A DNA stretch of 64,000 bases from the NCBI GenBank assembly GCA_023229135.1, contig JALNZT010000012.1, positions 44,027 to 108,026 of the forward strand, read 5' to 3'. Of the stretch, positions 32,796-42,024 are shown one piece after another; position 1 is the first letter of the stretch; every line of letters starts with the position of its first letter. The notes under the pieces are model-generated. The model saw nothing but the letters and a program-made list of their open reading frames with translations. It had not been told where the DNA came from and did not search any database. Made by a program: the position numbers and the translations under genes. The DNA comes from Bacteroidales bacterium. GTDB taxonomy: Bacteria > Bacteroidota > Bacteroidia > Bacteroidales > F082.

Positions 32796-33572
32796 ATGTC
32801 TGATTTCAACATTTTATCTACCGAAATACGGGATGGGATTGCCGTTGTGGTTATTCAAAGACCAGAGGCACTCAACGCCCTCAATACATTATTTTTCGAC
32901 GAGATGGATCGGCTTATCGAGCAATTGTCATCCAACAAAAGTATCCGCGTTATGCTTATCACTGGCGAGGGCAAGGCTTATGCAGCCGGTGCAGATATTG
33001 CCGAAATGGTTAGCAAAACAGCCGAAGAAGGTGCTGCCTTTGGGCGGCGCGGCCAAAAAACCTTCCGCTCGCTGGAACTGTTACCTTTTCCTGTGATTGG
33101 TGCTATCAATGGCTTTGCGCTGGGTGGCGGAATGGAACTGGCGATGGCCTGCGATTTCCGAATTGCTTCAACAAAAGCCAAATTCGGTCAGCCTGAAGTT
33201 AACCTCGGACTCACGCCAGGATATGCCGGAACACAACGATTGCCGCGCCTTGTGGGTTTGGGAAATGCACTTTACCTGCTCACAACTGCCACTATGATCG
33301 ATGCCCAGGAAGCACTCCGGATGGGTTTGGTGCAAAAAGTTACGGAACCCGATGAGCTGCTTAACGAAGCCATGAAGCTGGCCGAAACGATATCACAAAA
33401 AGGGAAGCAAGCCGTTGAAAAAGTTAAAATGCTTACCCACAAAGCGATGGAGGTAGATTTAGAAACAGGAAGCAAACTTGAAGCCGAACATTTTGGGTCG
33501 CTGTTCGGCGACAATTCCGAAGGCCGCGAAGGCATGCAGGCTTTTCTGGAAAAACGTAAACCCAATTGGTAA
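32796..33572 (+). CDS. Enoyl-CoA hydratase (crotonase)
   Basis: 258 residues, canonical crotonase. Both catalytic glutamates are present: GGGMELAMACDFRIA and GQPEVNLGLTPGYAGTQRL. The oxyanion segment is AYAAGADIAEM. It hydrates short-chain enoyl-CoA such as crotonyl-CoA. Unlike the leucine-operon hydratase at 25377 it keeps the GGGxE motif. It is the first gene of a long operon of C4-type acyl-CoA enzymes; the gap to the next gene is 24 nt. Confidence 0.9.
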   Translation: MSDFNILSTEIRDGIAVVVIQRPEALNALNTLFFDEMDRLIEQLSSNKSIRVMLITGEGKAYAAGADIAEMVSKTAEEGAAFGRRGQKTFRSLELLPFPVIGAINGFALGGGMELAMACDFRIASTKAKFGQPEVNLGLTPGYAGTQRLPRLVGLGNALYLLTTATMIDAQEALRMGLVQKVTEPDELLNEAMKLAETISQKGKQAVEKVKMLTHKAMEVDLETGSKLEAEHFGSLFGDNSEGREGMQAFLEKRKPNW

Positions 33573-33596
33573 AACTCAAATAACAGAACTTCTTTT

Positions 33597-34934
33597 ATGA
33601 CATACGACGAAAGATTACAACAGGTTGCAGTGCTTGGTGCTGCCGGCAAAATGGGTAGCGGAATTTTGCTGCTCACCGCTGTGGAAATGGCTGATGTAAG
33701 CCTGAAACCTGAAAACAAAGGTAAAACTTATGTGCTCAACGCTATCGACCTTTCAGAGGAAGGCCTGGCCGGATTGATGGATTATCTGCGTGAGCAAGTG
33801 CTTAAAATTGCTGAAAAAAAAACCGTGACATTGCGTAAGCTTTATGCCGAAAGGGCCGACCTAATTGAAAACTACGACATCATCGCACAATATGTAAATG
33901 ATGTGCTGAAAATCGTGAGGCCGACAACTGCTATGGAAACCGCCTACCGCTCAAATTTGATTTTTGAAGCCGTTACAGAAAATAAAGCATTGAAAGTAAA
34001 AATCCTGAAGCAAATTGACGAAAATAATCCCAACAAGCCCTGGTTTTTTACCAATACCTCTTCTGTGCCAATCCACCTGATTGAAGAAGAAGCGGCATTG
34101 AAAGGCCGGATTTTGGGCTTCCATTTTTACAACCCGCCTGCCGTTCAAAAGCTGGTCGAACTTATCGTTACCGAGGCCAGCCTGCCCGAAATGCAACAGT
34201 TCGCCAACGACTACGCCAAAGCTTTGCGGAAAATCGTGGTGCCGAGCAACGACAAAGCCGGTTTTATTGGCAATGGCCACTTTATGCGCGATGCTTTATT
34301 TGGCATAAATCTGGCGAAAAAATTAGCTGCTGATCGTCCGCTCTATGAAGCAATTTACATGGTTAACAAACTCACCCAGGACTTTTTGGTGCGTCCGATG
34401 GGGATTTTCCAGTTGATAGATTACGTAGGCATTGATGTGGTGCAATTTATTATGCATGTGATGAACCCGCACCTCACCGATGAAAACCTACACAGCGATC
34501 TGCTCGATCAAATGCTGAAACTTGACGTACGCGGCGGACAAATGTCAAGCGGCGCACAAAAAGACGGCTTCCTGAAATACGAAAAGGGGGCTGTTACTGC
34601 GGTTTATGACATTTCACAACAAAAGTATATCGATGTTACCGGTTTTTCCGATAAATGCGACCAGCAACTTGGCGCACTTCCCGAAAATCACAAACCTTGG
34701 AAAAGTGCCGTACGTCTTGCCGACAAAGACAGCCATTTTTCAGCCTATTTCGATGCCATGAAAAAATCTGATAACTATGGTGCAAAGTTGGCTGTGGCGT
34801 ATGGAAAAAATTCTGATGCCATTGGCCGCAAATTAGTTAGCGACGGCGTGGCACGCAATCACGACGATGTAAACACCGTGATGCTCACGGGGTTTTTCCA
34901 CGCCTACAACCCGGTAAATAACTTTTTCGCCTAA
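33597..34934 (+). CDS. 3-hydroxyacyl-CoA dehydrogenase, long form
   Basis: 445 residues, much longer than the usual single-domain 3-hydroxybutyryl-CoA dehydrogenase (about 280). The NAD-binding motif GAAGKMGSG (14-22) is a variant of GxGxMG. The catalytic His lies in GFHFYNPPAVQKLVELI, the usual HFxNP motif. KAGFIGNGHFMRDAL replaces the normal substrate-domain segment. The C-terminal 150 residues (DVRGGQMSSGAQKDGFLKYEKG onwards) were not recognised beyond 3HCDH-like features. It probably oxidises 3-hydroxyacyl-CoA with NAD. Its stop codon overlaps the thiolase start (TAATG). Confidence 0.8.
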   Translation: MTYDERLQQVAVLGAAGKMGSGILLLTAVEMADVSLKPENKGKTYVLNAIDLSEEGLAGLMDYLREQVLKIAEKKTVTLRKLYAERADLIENYDIIAQYVNDVLKIVRPTTAMETAYRSNLIFEAVTENKALKVKILKQIDENNPNKPWFFTNTSSVPIHLIEEEAALKGRILGFHFYNPPAVQKLVELIVTEASLPEMQQFANDYAKALRKIVVPSNDKAGFIGNGHFMRDALFGINLAKKLAADRPLYEAIYMVNKLTQDFLVRPMGIFQLIDYVGIDVVQFIMHVMNPHLTDENLHSDLLDQMLKLDVRGGQMSSGAQKDGFLKYEKGAVTAVYDISQQKYIDVTGFSDKCDQQLGALPENHKPWKSAVRLADKDSHFSAYFDAMKKSDNYGAKLAVAYGKNSDAIGRKLVSDGVARNHDDVNTVMLTGFFHAYNPVNNFFA

Positions 34935-36187
34935 TGCAAAAACAGAATAAGATGCAGAAAAAACTCTATATGACAGCCGGTTACAACACCATTTCGATGG
35001 GCACCGGCCGCAAAGAATTTAATCCAAAAAAAACACGGCCAGGCCTCGAACACTATATCAGCGAAGCCGGCAAAGGTGTTGTTAAACAAATTGGCGGTGC
35101 CGATAAAATTGATGAAACCGTTATCGGAAATTTTATGGCAGCCCGTTTTAACAATCAGGCACATTTAGGCGGTTTTGCCGGTTTGATTGACGATAAACTC
35201 GAAAACAAACCTTCCTTAAGTGTTGAGGGTGCTTGTGCTTCGGGCGGTTTGTCGCTCATTTCAGCTATGCGTTCGCTGCTTTCCGGCACTGCTGAAGTTG
35301 TGCTTTCGATTGGTGTTGAGGTACAAAATACCGTAAAAGCCATTTATGGCGCTGATGTTTTGGCCGGAGCCGGATGGTTTCAAAAGCGTAAAAATGGTCA
35401 TGCTTACTTCTTCCCGGGTCAGTTTTCTGATCGCGCCGGTGTTTATTATGAGAAATACGGATACGATTACGCCCGTGCCGGCATGAAGCGGTGGTTTGTA
35501 AATGCCATCGAAAATGCCAGGCTGGATCCGGAGGCGCAGGAACATCATAACGTAACTGCTGATTTGGCTGGCTTGTACGATAAAATGAAACCCAATGGCA
35601 GAAGTTTTGTAGATCACCTGAATGTGCTCGACTGCTCAAAAGTTTCTGACGGCGCTTCCGGCATTATTGTGGCTACCGAAGAAGGATTGAAAAAGCTCGG
35701 GATAGAAAAATCACAGGCCGTGGAAATCGCCGGATGGGCGCAAATTACACGCAATATCACTAAAGATCCTGCCGATATGGTGGAATTGACAACCATCAAA
35801 AAGGCTGCTGAAAAAGCGTTGGAAAATGCCGGAATCACGATTGATCAGGTAGGAACTGTGGAAACCCACGACTGTTTCAGTATTGCCGGCGTGCTGGCTA
35901 CCGAGGCTTTAGGGTTGGCAGCCAAAGGCAAAGGTGCCGAATATGTAGCTGCCGGAAAAACTTCTCGCAATGGCGAAATGCCGATGAATACTACTGGCGG
36001 ACTGATCGGCTGGGGCCATCCTACAGGCGCCACCGGTGTGCATCAGGCGGTTACAATTTGGCAGCAACTCACCGGAAATGCTGGCAAGGCACAAATAAAA
36101 CTCCCCGAAAACCGTCCTTATGGCATGACCATAAATATGGGCGGCGATGACGTAACCGTGGTAGCCATCGTTTATAAAAAAGGATAA
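34934..36187 (+). CDS. Thiolase, SCPx-like
   Basis: 417 residues from ATG 34934, which overlaps the preceding stop by one base; ATGs at 34952 and 34970 are alternatives. The acyl-accepting Cys101 lies in VEGACASGGLS. The His motif is the SCPx kind, ETHDCFSIAG, with GGLIGWGHPTGATG later. The C-terminal Cys of classical biosynthetic thiolases is not seen; the end reads NMGGDDVTVVAIVY. It probably cleaves or forms 3-oxoacyl-CoA in the same pathway as its operon neighbours. Confidence 0.85.
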   Translation: MQKQNKMQKKLYMTAGYNTISMGTGRKEFNPKKTRPGLEHYISEAGKGVVKQIGGADKIDETVIGNFMAARFNNQAHLGGFAGLIDDKLENKPSLSVEGACASGGLSLISAMRSLLSGTAEVVLSIGVEVQNTVKAIYGADVLAGAGWFQKRKNGHAYFFPGQFSDRAGVYYEKYGYDYARAGMKRWFVNAIENARLDPEAQEHHNVTADLAGLYDKMKPNGRSFVDHLNVLDCSKVSDGASGIIVATEEGLKKLGIEKSQAVEIAGWAQITRNITKDPADMVELTTIKKAAEKALENAGITIDQVGTVETHDCFSIAGVLATEALGLAAKGKGAEYVAAGKTSRNGEMPMNTTGGLIGWGHPTGATGVHQAVTIWQQLTGNAGKAQIKLPENRPYGMTINMGGDDVTVVAIVYKKG

Positions 36188-36215
36188 TTTTCTCACACTC
36201 TAAAAAAACTTTATC

Positions 36216-36881
36216 ATGAAAAAATTTGCAGTTGTATTAGCCGGATGCGGCGTTTTTGACGGCGCCGAAATCCATGAAGCCACATTAGCTATGCTGGCAA
36301 TTGTGCAGGCTGGTGGCCAATACCAATGCTTTGCTCCAGATATAGATCAGCACCATGTTATCAATCACCTCAACGGCGAAGAAATGCCCGAAAAGCGTAA
36401 TGTGTTGGTCGAAGCGGCACGCATTGCTCGTGGTGATATAAAACCATTGAGTGAATTTAAAGCCTCAGATTATGACGCTATACTTTTCCCAGGCGGATTT
36501 GGTGCGGCCAAAAACCTTTCAACAGTAGCTTTTGATGGAGCTGAAGCCACCGTAAATCAAGATGTGGAAGCCGCTATAAAAGCCATGCATGCCGCCAAAA
36601 AACCAATTGGAGCTATGTGTATTTCTCCTACCTTTGTGGTCAAAGTGCTGGGCGAAGTTGACGTTACGATCGGCACTGACCAAGACACGATTGATGTGAT
36701 AGAAAATATGGGTGGCGTGCATGTTCAAACCGAGCATGGCGATGTGGTTTTGGATGCGTCAAACTCCCTGTTTACAACGCCCTGCTATATGTTGGAAGCT
36801 ACAATAAATGATATTTGGGATGGCGCATACAATATTGTTGATGCGATGATGAAGAGTTTGAACAACAGCGATGAAGAATAA
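36216..36881 (+). CDS. elbB: ElbB-type glyoxalase of the DJ-1/PfpI family
   Basis: 221 residues. ElbB-like hallmarks are AVVLAGCGVFDGAEIHEAT at the start, FAPDIDQHHVINHL, a PGGFGAAKNLS loop and GAMCISPTF with the nucleophilic-elbow Cys. ElbB from E. coli has weak glyoxalase activity and was first linked to isoprenoid synthesis; its true role is unclear. It is unusual inside an acyl-CoA operon. Here it sits between thiolase and FabK-like genes (28- and 9-nt gaps), so it may remove reactive aldehydes. That is inference. Confidence 0.88.
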   Translation: MKKFAVVLAGCGVFDGAEIHEATLAMLAIVQAGGQYQCFAPDIDQHHVINHLNGEEMPEKRNVLVEAARIARGDIKPLSEFKASDYDAILFPGGFGAAKNLSTVAFDGAEATVNQDVEAAIKAMHAAKKPIGAMCISPTFVVKVLGEVDVTIGTDQDTIDVIENMGGVHVQTEHGDVVLDASNSLFTTPCYMLEATINDIWDGAYNIVDAMMKSLNNSDEE

Positions 36882-36890
36882 ATAACACGA

Positions 36891-37835
36891 ATGATTCATA
36901 AGCTTTTTGGTATAAGATATCCTGTGATACAGGCGGGCATGATTTGGTGTAGCGGTTGGAAACTGGCTTCAGCGGTGAGCAATGCCGGCGGACTGGGTTT
37001 GATCGGTGCCGGTAGCATGTATCCACAGGTGCTTGAAGAGCATATCCTGAAGTGTCAGGCAGCCACCAACAAGCCTTTTGGTGTGAATGTACCTTTGTTA
37101 TATCCACAAACAGATGAGCTGATCGACATCATTTTGCGGCTCAAAGTACCGATTATTTTTACCTCGGCAGGAAACCCGGCCAAATATACCGGCTTGCTAA
37201 AATCTGAAGGCAGAACCGTTGTACATGTTATTGCTAATCAAAAGTTTGCCCAAAAGACCGAACAGGCTGGCGCTGATGCTGTTGTAGCCGAAGGCTTTGA
37301 GGCGGGAGGTCACAACGGATTGGAGGAAACCACTACTTTTACGCTGGTTCCGCTGATCAAACAAGCAGTGAATATTCCGGTTATTGCCGCCGGCGGGATT
37401 GCTACCGGCAAACAAATGTTGGCCGCTTTCGCGCTTGGCGCTGATGGTGTTCAAATTGGCTCGCGTTTTGCTGTCTCCACAGAATCATCTGCCCATGAGG
37501 CATTTAAGCAAGCAATCGTAAATGCTGGCGATGGAGCAACAGTGCTAAGCATGAAAAAGCTGATGCCGGTACGGCTGCTGAAAAACGCTTTTTATGAAAA
37601 AGTAAGGGACGCTGAATTGGCTGGTGCTGACAAGGAAGCGCTGAAAGAAATTTTAGGCAGAGCTCGTGCCAAGAAAGGCATGTTTGAAGGCGATCTGGAA
37701 GAGGGTGAACTGGAAATAGGACAGGTTGCAGCCTTAATCAATGATATTATTCCGGCAGCGGAAATTATGCAAGAAATACTGGAAGAGTTTAATACCATTA
37801 AGAACAATTTTTCGACTGAGTTATATAATTTTTGA
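36891..37835 (+). CDS. FMN-dependent nitronate monooxygenase / FabK-like protein
   Basis: 314-residue TIM-barrel flavoprotein. Family marks are FGIRYPVIQAGMIWCSGWKLASAVSNAGGLGLIG, the EGFEAGGHNG loop, IAAGGIATGKQMLAAFALGADGVQIGSRF and the phosphate-binding GAD-V-GSRF end. FabK (enoyl-ACP reductase II) and nitronate monooxygenases share these features and cannot be separated here. In this operon it could reduce a short-chain enoyl-CoA or detoxify nitro compounds. It starts 9 nt after elbB. Confidence 0.8.
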   Translation: MIHKLFGIRYPVIQAGMIWCSGWKLASAVSNAGGLGLIGAGSMYPQVLEEHILKCQAATNKPFGVNVPLLYPQTDELIDIILRLKVPIIFTSAGNPAKYTGLLKSEGRTVVHVIANQKFAQKTEQAGADAVVAEGFEAGGHNGLEETTTFTLVPLIKQAVNIPVIAAGGIATGKQMLAAFALGADGVQIGSRFAVSTESSAHEAFKQAIVNAGDGATVLSMKKLMPVRLLKNAFYEKVRDAELAGADKEALKEILGRARAKKGMFEGDLEEGELEIGQVAALINDIIPAAEIMQEILEEFNTIKNNFSTELYNF

Positions 37836-37860
37836 ATTTACATTTTAAATAAAGTACAGC

Positions 37861-39000
37861 ATGAATTTTGAATTTACCGAAGAGCAGCTTATGATACAAC
37901 AGGCTGCCCGTGATTACGCGCAACGCGAACTGATCAAAGATGTGATAGAGAGAGATAACAAAGCTGAGTTTCCTACAGAACACGTTAAGAATCTGGCCGA
38001 TCTTGGATTTATGGGCATTATGGTTGACCCGAAATATGACGGTAGCGGCATGGATGGGATCTCCTATGTACTTGCTATGGAAGAGCTTAGCAAGGTTGAC
38101 GGCTCAGCCAGTGTTATCGTTTCAGTTAACAATTCTTTGGTCTGTTTTGGGCTGGAAGAATATGGCTCAGAAGAGATTAAAGAAAAATACCTCAAACCCC
38201 TTGCCCGTGGCGAAGTCTTAGGAGCATTTCTGCTTTCGGAACCCGAAGCCGGTTCAGATGCCACGATGCAGCGTACCACAGCCGAAGACAAAGGCGATTA
38301 TTACCTTGTAAACGGTACCAAAAACTGGATTACAAATGCTAACTGCGCTTCCACCTATATACTAATAGCGCAAACACATCCCGAGAAAAAACATAAAGGT
38401 ATCAACGCTTTCGTAATTGAGAAAAATACGCCCGGCATAACGCTCGGCCCTCACGAAGATAAGATGGGAATGCGCAGTTCCGATACCCACTCTGTGATGT
38501 TTAACGATGTGAAAATACCCAAAGAAAACCGTATCGGTGAAGACGGATTCGGCTTTAAATTTGCCATGAAAGTTTTAGAAGGTGGTCGTATTGGTATTGC
38601 TGCTCAGGCTCTTGGATTGGCTTCCGGTGCTTTAGAAAGAGCTACCGCTTATGCTAAAGAAAGAAAAGCCTTTGGAACAGAGATTGGAAACCATCAGGCC
38701 ATTGCCTTTAAACTTTCTGATATGGCCGTAAAAGTTGAAAACGCCCGTAACCTCTGCGTCAAAGCAGCCTGGCTCAAAGATCAAGGAAAACCTTATGGTG
38801 TGGCAAGCGCTATGGCCAAACAATATGCCGCTGATATCGCGATGGAAGTAACCACAGAAGCCGTTCAGATTTTTGGCGGATATGGCTATACCAAAGAATA
38901 CCACGTGGAACGCCTGATGCGCGAAGCTAAATTGACGCAAATTTACGAAGGCACCTCCGAAATCCAGAAAATTGTGATTTCAAGGGATTTGTTGAGATAA
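37861..39000 (+). CDS. Acyl-CoA dehydrogenase, short-chain (butyryl-CoA) type
   Basis: 379 residues. The catalytic Glu is in QIYEGTSEIQK. The FAD/substrate loop is FLLSEPEAGSDATMQRT. EGGRIGIAAQALGLASGALERA and ERKAFGTEIGNHQAIAFKLSDMA are classical short-chain features. Gene order with crotonase, hydroxyacyl-CoA dehydrogenase, thiolase and EtfBA resembles clostridial butyryl-CoA loci. The enzyme may oxidise butyryl-CoA or, if paired with a bifurcating Etf, reduce crotonyl-CoA; the sequence does not decide. EtfB follows after 109 nt and has its own promoter. Confidence 0.9.
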   Translation: MNFEFTEEQLMIQQAARDYAQRELIKDVIERDNKAEFPTEHVKNLADLGFMGIMVDPKYDGSGMDGISYVLAMEELSKVDGSASVIVSVNNSLVCFGLEEYGSEEIKEKYLKPLARGEVLGAFLLSEPEAGSDATMQRTTAEDKGDYYLVNGTKNWITNANCASTYILIAQTHPEKKHKGINAFVIEKNTPGITLGPHEDKMGMRSSDTHSVMFNDVKIPKENRIGEDGFGFKFAMKVLEGGRIGIAAQALGLASGALERATAYAKERKAFGTEIGNHQAIAFKLSDMAVKVENARNLCVKAAWLKDQGKPYGVASAMAKQYAADIAMEVTTEAVQIFGGYGYTKEYHVERLMREAKLTQIYEGTSEIQKIVISRDLLR

Positions 39001-39064
39001 TTATTTGCTGCTATAAATATATTTATTGGGTCAGTGTGATAACCGCTGAACTAACGAGACTTAG

Positions 39065-39072
39065 TATCTTTG
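39065..39072 (+). promoter_or_regulatory. -7 box for etfBA
   Basis: TATCTTTG followed by C, an exact TAnnTTTGY match, 37 nt before the etfB start codon. Confidence 0.55.
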
Positions 39073-39109
39073 CGCACTGATCCGATATGTTGAAATTAAA
39101 ATAAACACT

Positions 39110-39853
39110 ATGAAAATTTTAGTTCTTATAGGTAATGTGCCCGACACTACCACCAAAATCAAATTCAATGCCGACAAAACGGCTTTTGATGCCAGCGGTG
39201 TTCAATGGATTATCAATCCCTGGGATGAGCTGGCGCTTACACGTGCTATGGAGTTGAAAGAGGCCAATGCCGGAAAAGTTGAAAGTGTTGTTGTGGCCAA
39301 TGTGGGCCGCGCCATCACCGAAGGTACACTACGCAAAGCCCTTGCTGTAGGTGCTGATGAAGCCATCCGCGTTGACGCCGATCCGCTCGACGCATTTTAT
39401 GTTGCCAGTCAATTAGCCGCTGTTGCCAAAGATTATGAACTGGTGTTGGCTGGAATCGAAGCTGCCGATTATAATAGTGCAGCCATAGGTGGTATGTTAG
39501 CCGAGTTGCTCGACCGTAAATCTATATCCGCAGTTTCCGGAATAGATTTTGACGGCGACAGTCTCAAAGTAAGCCGTGAAATTGATGGTGGTTCGCAAAG
39601 CCTGAAAATGGAGCTGCCTCTGCTCGCCATCGTGCAGAAAGGAATTGCTAAAGAACCGCGTATCCCTGCCATGAGAGGTATTATGATGGCCCGTAAAAAG
39701 CCGTTGAATGTGCTTGCCCCGGTGGAAGCCGAGACACTCACTGCCTACAATAGTTTTGAAATGCCTGCGCCAAAAGCAGCCTGCAAAATGATTAACGAAG
39801 AGCAGGCCGGCGATGTGATCAGACTGTTGCACGAAGAAGCCAAAGTATTATAA
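39110..39853 (+). CDS. etfB: Electron transfer flavoprotein beta subunit
   Basis: 247 residues. MKILVLIGNVPDTTTKIKF and INPWDELALTRAMELKE are the usual N-terminal motifs. AGIEAADYNSAAIGGMLAELL corresponds to the nucleotide-binding loop and RIPAMRGIMMARKKPL to the ETF-beta signature. It forms a heterodimer with EtfA and shuttles electrons from the acyl-CoA dehydrogenases. The AMP site of ordinary Etf and the second FAD of bifurcating Etf occupy this subunit; I cannot tell which from the sequence alone. EtfA begins 18 nt later. Confidence 0.92.
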   Translation: MKILVLIGNVPDTTTKIKFNADKTAFDASGVQWIINPWDELALTRAMELKEANAGKVESVVVANVGRAITEGTLRKALAVGADEAIRVDADPLDAFYVASQLAAVAKDYELVLAGIEAADYNSAAIGGMLAELLDRKSISAVSGIDFDGDSLKVSREIDGGSQSLKMELPLLAIVQKGIAKEPRIPAMRGIMMARKKPLNVLAPVEAETLTAYNSFEMPAPKAACKMINEEQAGDVIRLLHEEAKVL

Positions 39854-39871
39854 ATCATAATATTAAAGAAT

Positions 39872-40840
39872 ATGTCAGTATTAGTATATATCGAAAATTG
39901 GGACGGAAAACTTAAGAAACTCAGCTTTGAGCTGGCCTCCTACGCTACACAGCTTGCCGAAAGTTTGCAGCTGCCTGTAAACGCCGTTTCATTAGGAAAA
40001 GTGGACGAAAGCGAACTCAAAAAGCTGGGAACTTATGGCATTGAAAAAGTGATGTCGGACAGCAACGAACTCTTCAAATCGCTTGATAACCGCGCCATTG
40101 CTAAAGCCATTAACGCTGCCGCTGCCAAAGTTGGAGCGGCAATCGTCGTTATAGCCAACAACAACCTCGGAAAAGCTGTTGCACCACGTTTGGCTGTTCG
40201 CATGAAAGCCGGATTGGTAAGTGCCGTTCAGGGCCTTCCGGTGAGTACCGCACCTTTTGTAGTAAAAAAAATAGTTTTTACCGGAAAAGCTTTTGCAAAT
40301 ATCGAAGTAAAGTCAGCAAATAAAGTGCTTACGCTGGCTCCTAACTCCTTCAAGTTGGTTGAAAAAGCAGTAGAAACATTGGTTGAAGCTTTTGACAGTG
40401 GGCTTACAGCAGCTGATTTTGAGACTATTATCGAGTCTACCAATAAAGTTACCGGAAAAATCTTATTGCAGGATGCGGAGATAGTAGTTGCCGGAGGCCG
40501 TGGCATGAAAGCCGCCGAAAACTGGAATCAATTAGAAGAGCTTGCAGAAATTCTGGGAGCAGGATTAGCTTGTTCGCGTCCTGTTTCTGACGAAGGCTGG
40601 CGTCCTCACGCAGAGCATGTGGGGCAAACCGGGAAAATTATAGCACCTAATCTATACTTTGCTTTCGGAATTTCGGGTGCCATACAGCACCTGGGCGGCG
40701 TTAGCTCATCAAAAGTGATTGTTGCTGTGAATAAAGATCCCGAAGCACCTATCTTTGAAGCGGCAGATTATGGCATTGTGGGTGACGTTTTCAAAGTATT
40801 GCCGCAATTTATCAGCGCAGCCAAAGAAATGAAGTCGTAA
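39872..40840 (+). CDS. etfA: Electron transfer flavoprotein alpha subunit
   Basis: 322 residues. The C-terminal FAD-binding domain is clear: GGRGMKAAENW, CSRPVSDEGWRPHAEHVGQTGKIIAPNLYFAFGISGAIQHLGGV and AVNKDPEAPIFEAADYGIVGD. The N-terminal domain pairs with EtfB. It accepts electrons from acyl-CoA dehydrogenases and delivers them to a membrane quinone reductase. No EtfQO gene is in the window, so the Fe-S/heme pair at 16940-19169 is a candidate acceptor. A strong terminator follows. Confidence 0.94.
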   Translation: MSVLVYIENWDGKLKKLSFELASYATQLAESLQLPVNAVSLGKVDESELKKLGTYGIEKVMSDSNELFKSLDNRAIAKAINAAAAKVGAAIVVIANNNLGKAVAPRLAVRMKAGLVSAVQGLPVSTAPFVVKKIVFTGKAFANIEVKSANKVLTLAPNSFKLVEKAVETLVEAFDSGLTAADFETIIESTNKVTGKILLQDAEIVVAGGRGMKAAENWNQLEELAEILGAGLACSRPVSDEGWRPHAEHVGQTGKIIAPNLYFAFGISGAIQHLGGVSSSKVIVAVNKDPEAPIFEAADYGIVGDVFKVLPQFISAAKEMKS

Positions 40841-40864
40841 TAAAAACGATTTTTAAAACACAAG

Positions 40865-40892
40865 CCGGAGCTAAGTTAGTTCCGGTTTTTTT
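40865..40892 (+). terminator. Intrinsic terminator after etfA
   Basis: CCGGAGCTA pairs with TAGTTCCGG (one G-U) over a 3-nt loop, followed by seven Ts, 24 nt after the stop. The stretch from here to 41110 holds no recognised gene. Confidence 0.85.
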
Positions 40893-41110
40893 ATGTCTTT
40901 TTTTCTCTCCTAGATATTACTGATTTTCGCTAATTCTTTTTTGCGTCAATTTATGCTATCTGTGGGATGCTTTTCTTGTTTTATGTGCGATACAATAGAT
41001 TACGATAAGACAGGAGTTCTGATATTTCTTGTGAAGAAAACCTATTTTCCAATTTATAAATAGCATATCTACGGTAATCAACCTACAATTTTACGCGTTT
41101 TACCACAGCA

Positions 41111-41138
41111 TTGCAAGCTGCTTACTGTTCTACCTTTG
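41111..41138 (+). promoter_or_regulatory. Promoter of the lipoprotein gene
   Basis: TTG at 41111-41113, a 17-nt spacer and TACCTTTG at 41131-41138, 40 nt before the ATG at 41179. Confidence 0.5.
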
Positions 41139-41178
41139 TAGCTAACAATTTAATAAAGAAACCTCAAACATTAATTTT

Positions 41179-41931
41179 ATGAAAACACCTATTTTCAACA
41201 TGCAAAAAATGAGTCAGATAGCACTCGCGGTTTTATTAGTGGCTGGATTAACACTGGCTTCCTGTAACAAAAAAGATGATGATCCAACTCCTGATGGTGG
41301 AAATCCAGACAATGGAAACAATACTCCACAACTTGGCGCCGGAACTTTGGTAGCCATAAAAACACTCAACACGACCGATACGCCAATAGGCCCAATCACC
41401 ACCGAATTAGGTGTGGGTGTGGCAGTTTTTTCAAGTGATAGTTGGGCGACTTATACCGATGCCGGTGCTGTAACGCTTAATGGCAATGCCCTCACCAAAA
41501 ATGCCAACAACAGTTATACATTTACGCCCTCGATGACAGATCCGATGGGTATTGAGTTTGGCAGCTCAGTTGTTTGGGATGTTGCCGGAAATGGTTCAAC
41601 ACCAGCGTTTTCGCATACCGTTCAAACGGCTTTCCCAAGCGTTGGCGCCATCACCAGCAGTACTGATGTTAGCAAATCAGGCTACACCCTGTCAGTGGCT
41701 AATGTTTCCAATTCAGATTCTGTTTACTTTCAGGTAGGCGAAGTAGTGAAGGCGTTAGCCGGAAATACCCGTTCGTGCGTATTTAGCGCCAGCGAACTTA
41801 GTGGATTAAGCAAAGGTCAAAGCATTATTCAGGTTGCACCTTATAAAATGAGTAATGCACAATATGGCGGCAAAACTTTTTACTTCATAAACGAAACTAC
41901 CGTTTCGGCAAGCGCAAATATCACAGACTAA
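41179..41931 (+). CDS. Lipoprotein of unknown function
   Basis: 250 residues. The N-terminus is a lipoprotein signal ending in the lipobox LASC, with Cys29 followed by NKKDDDPTPDGGNPDNG. That acidic, proline/glycine-rich linker is typical of surface-exposed Bacteroidota lipoproteins. The remaining 200 residues look beta-rich and rich in Thr/Ser/Asn, possibly one or two Ig-like domains (LGVGVAVFSSDSWATYTD, VVWDVAGNG). No enzyme motif or known family was recognised. Internal ATGs at residues 8 and 11 could also be starts. It has its own promoter and terminator. Confidence 0.7.
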   Translation: MKTPIFNMQKMSQIALAVLLVAGLTLASCNKKDDDPTPDGGNPDNGNNTPQLGAGTLVAIKTLNTTDTPIGPITTELGVGVAVFSSDSWATYTDAGAVTLNGNALTKNANNSYTFTPSMTDPMGIEFGSSVVWDVAGNGSTPAFSHTVQTAFPSVGAITSSTDVSKSGYTLSVANVSNSDSVYFQVGEVVKALAGNTRSCVFSASELSGLSKGQSIIQVAPYKMSNAQYGGKTFYFINETTVSASANITD

Positions 41932-41963
41932 CTATTCGGGTTTTATTTTTTGTTGAATCAATA

Positions 41964-41994
41964 AGCCTGTCGGCATTAAGCTGACAGGCTTTTT
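41964..41994 (+). terminator. Terminator after the lipoprotein gene
   Basis: AGCCTGTCGGC and GCTGACAGGCT form the stem with one mismatch over a 5-nt loop, followed by a T-run. Confidence 0.8.
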
Positions 41995-42024
41995 AGGTTT
42001 AAAAAACCACTGGCTTAAACAGTC

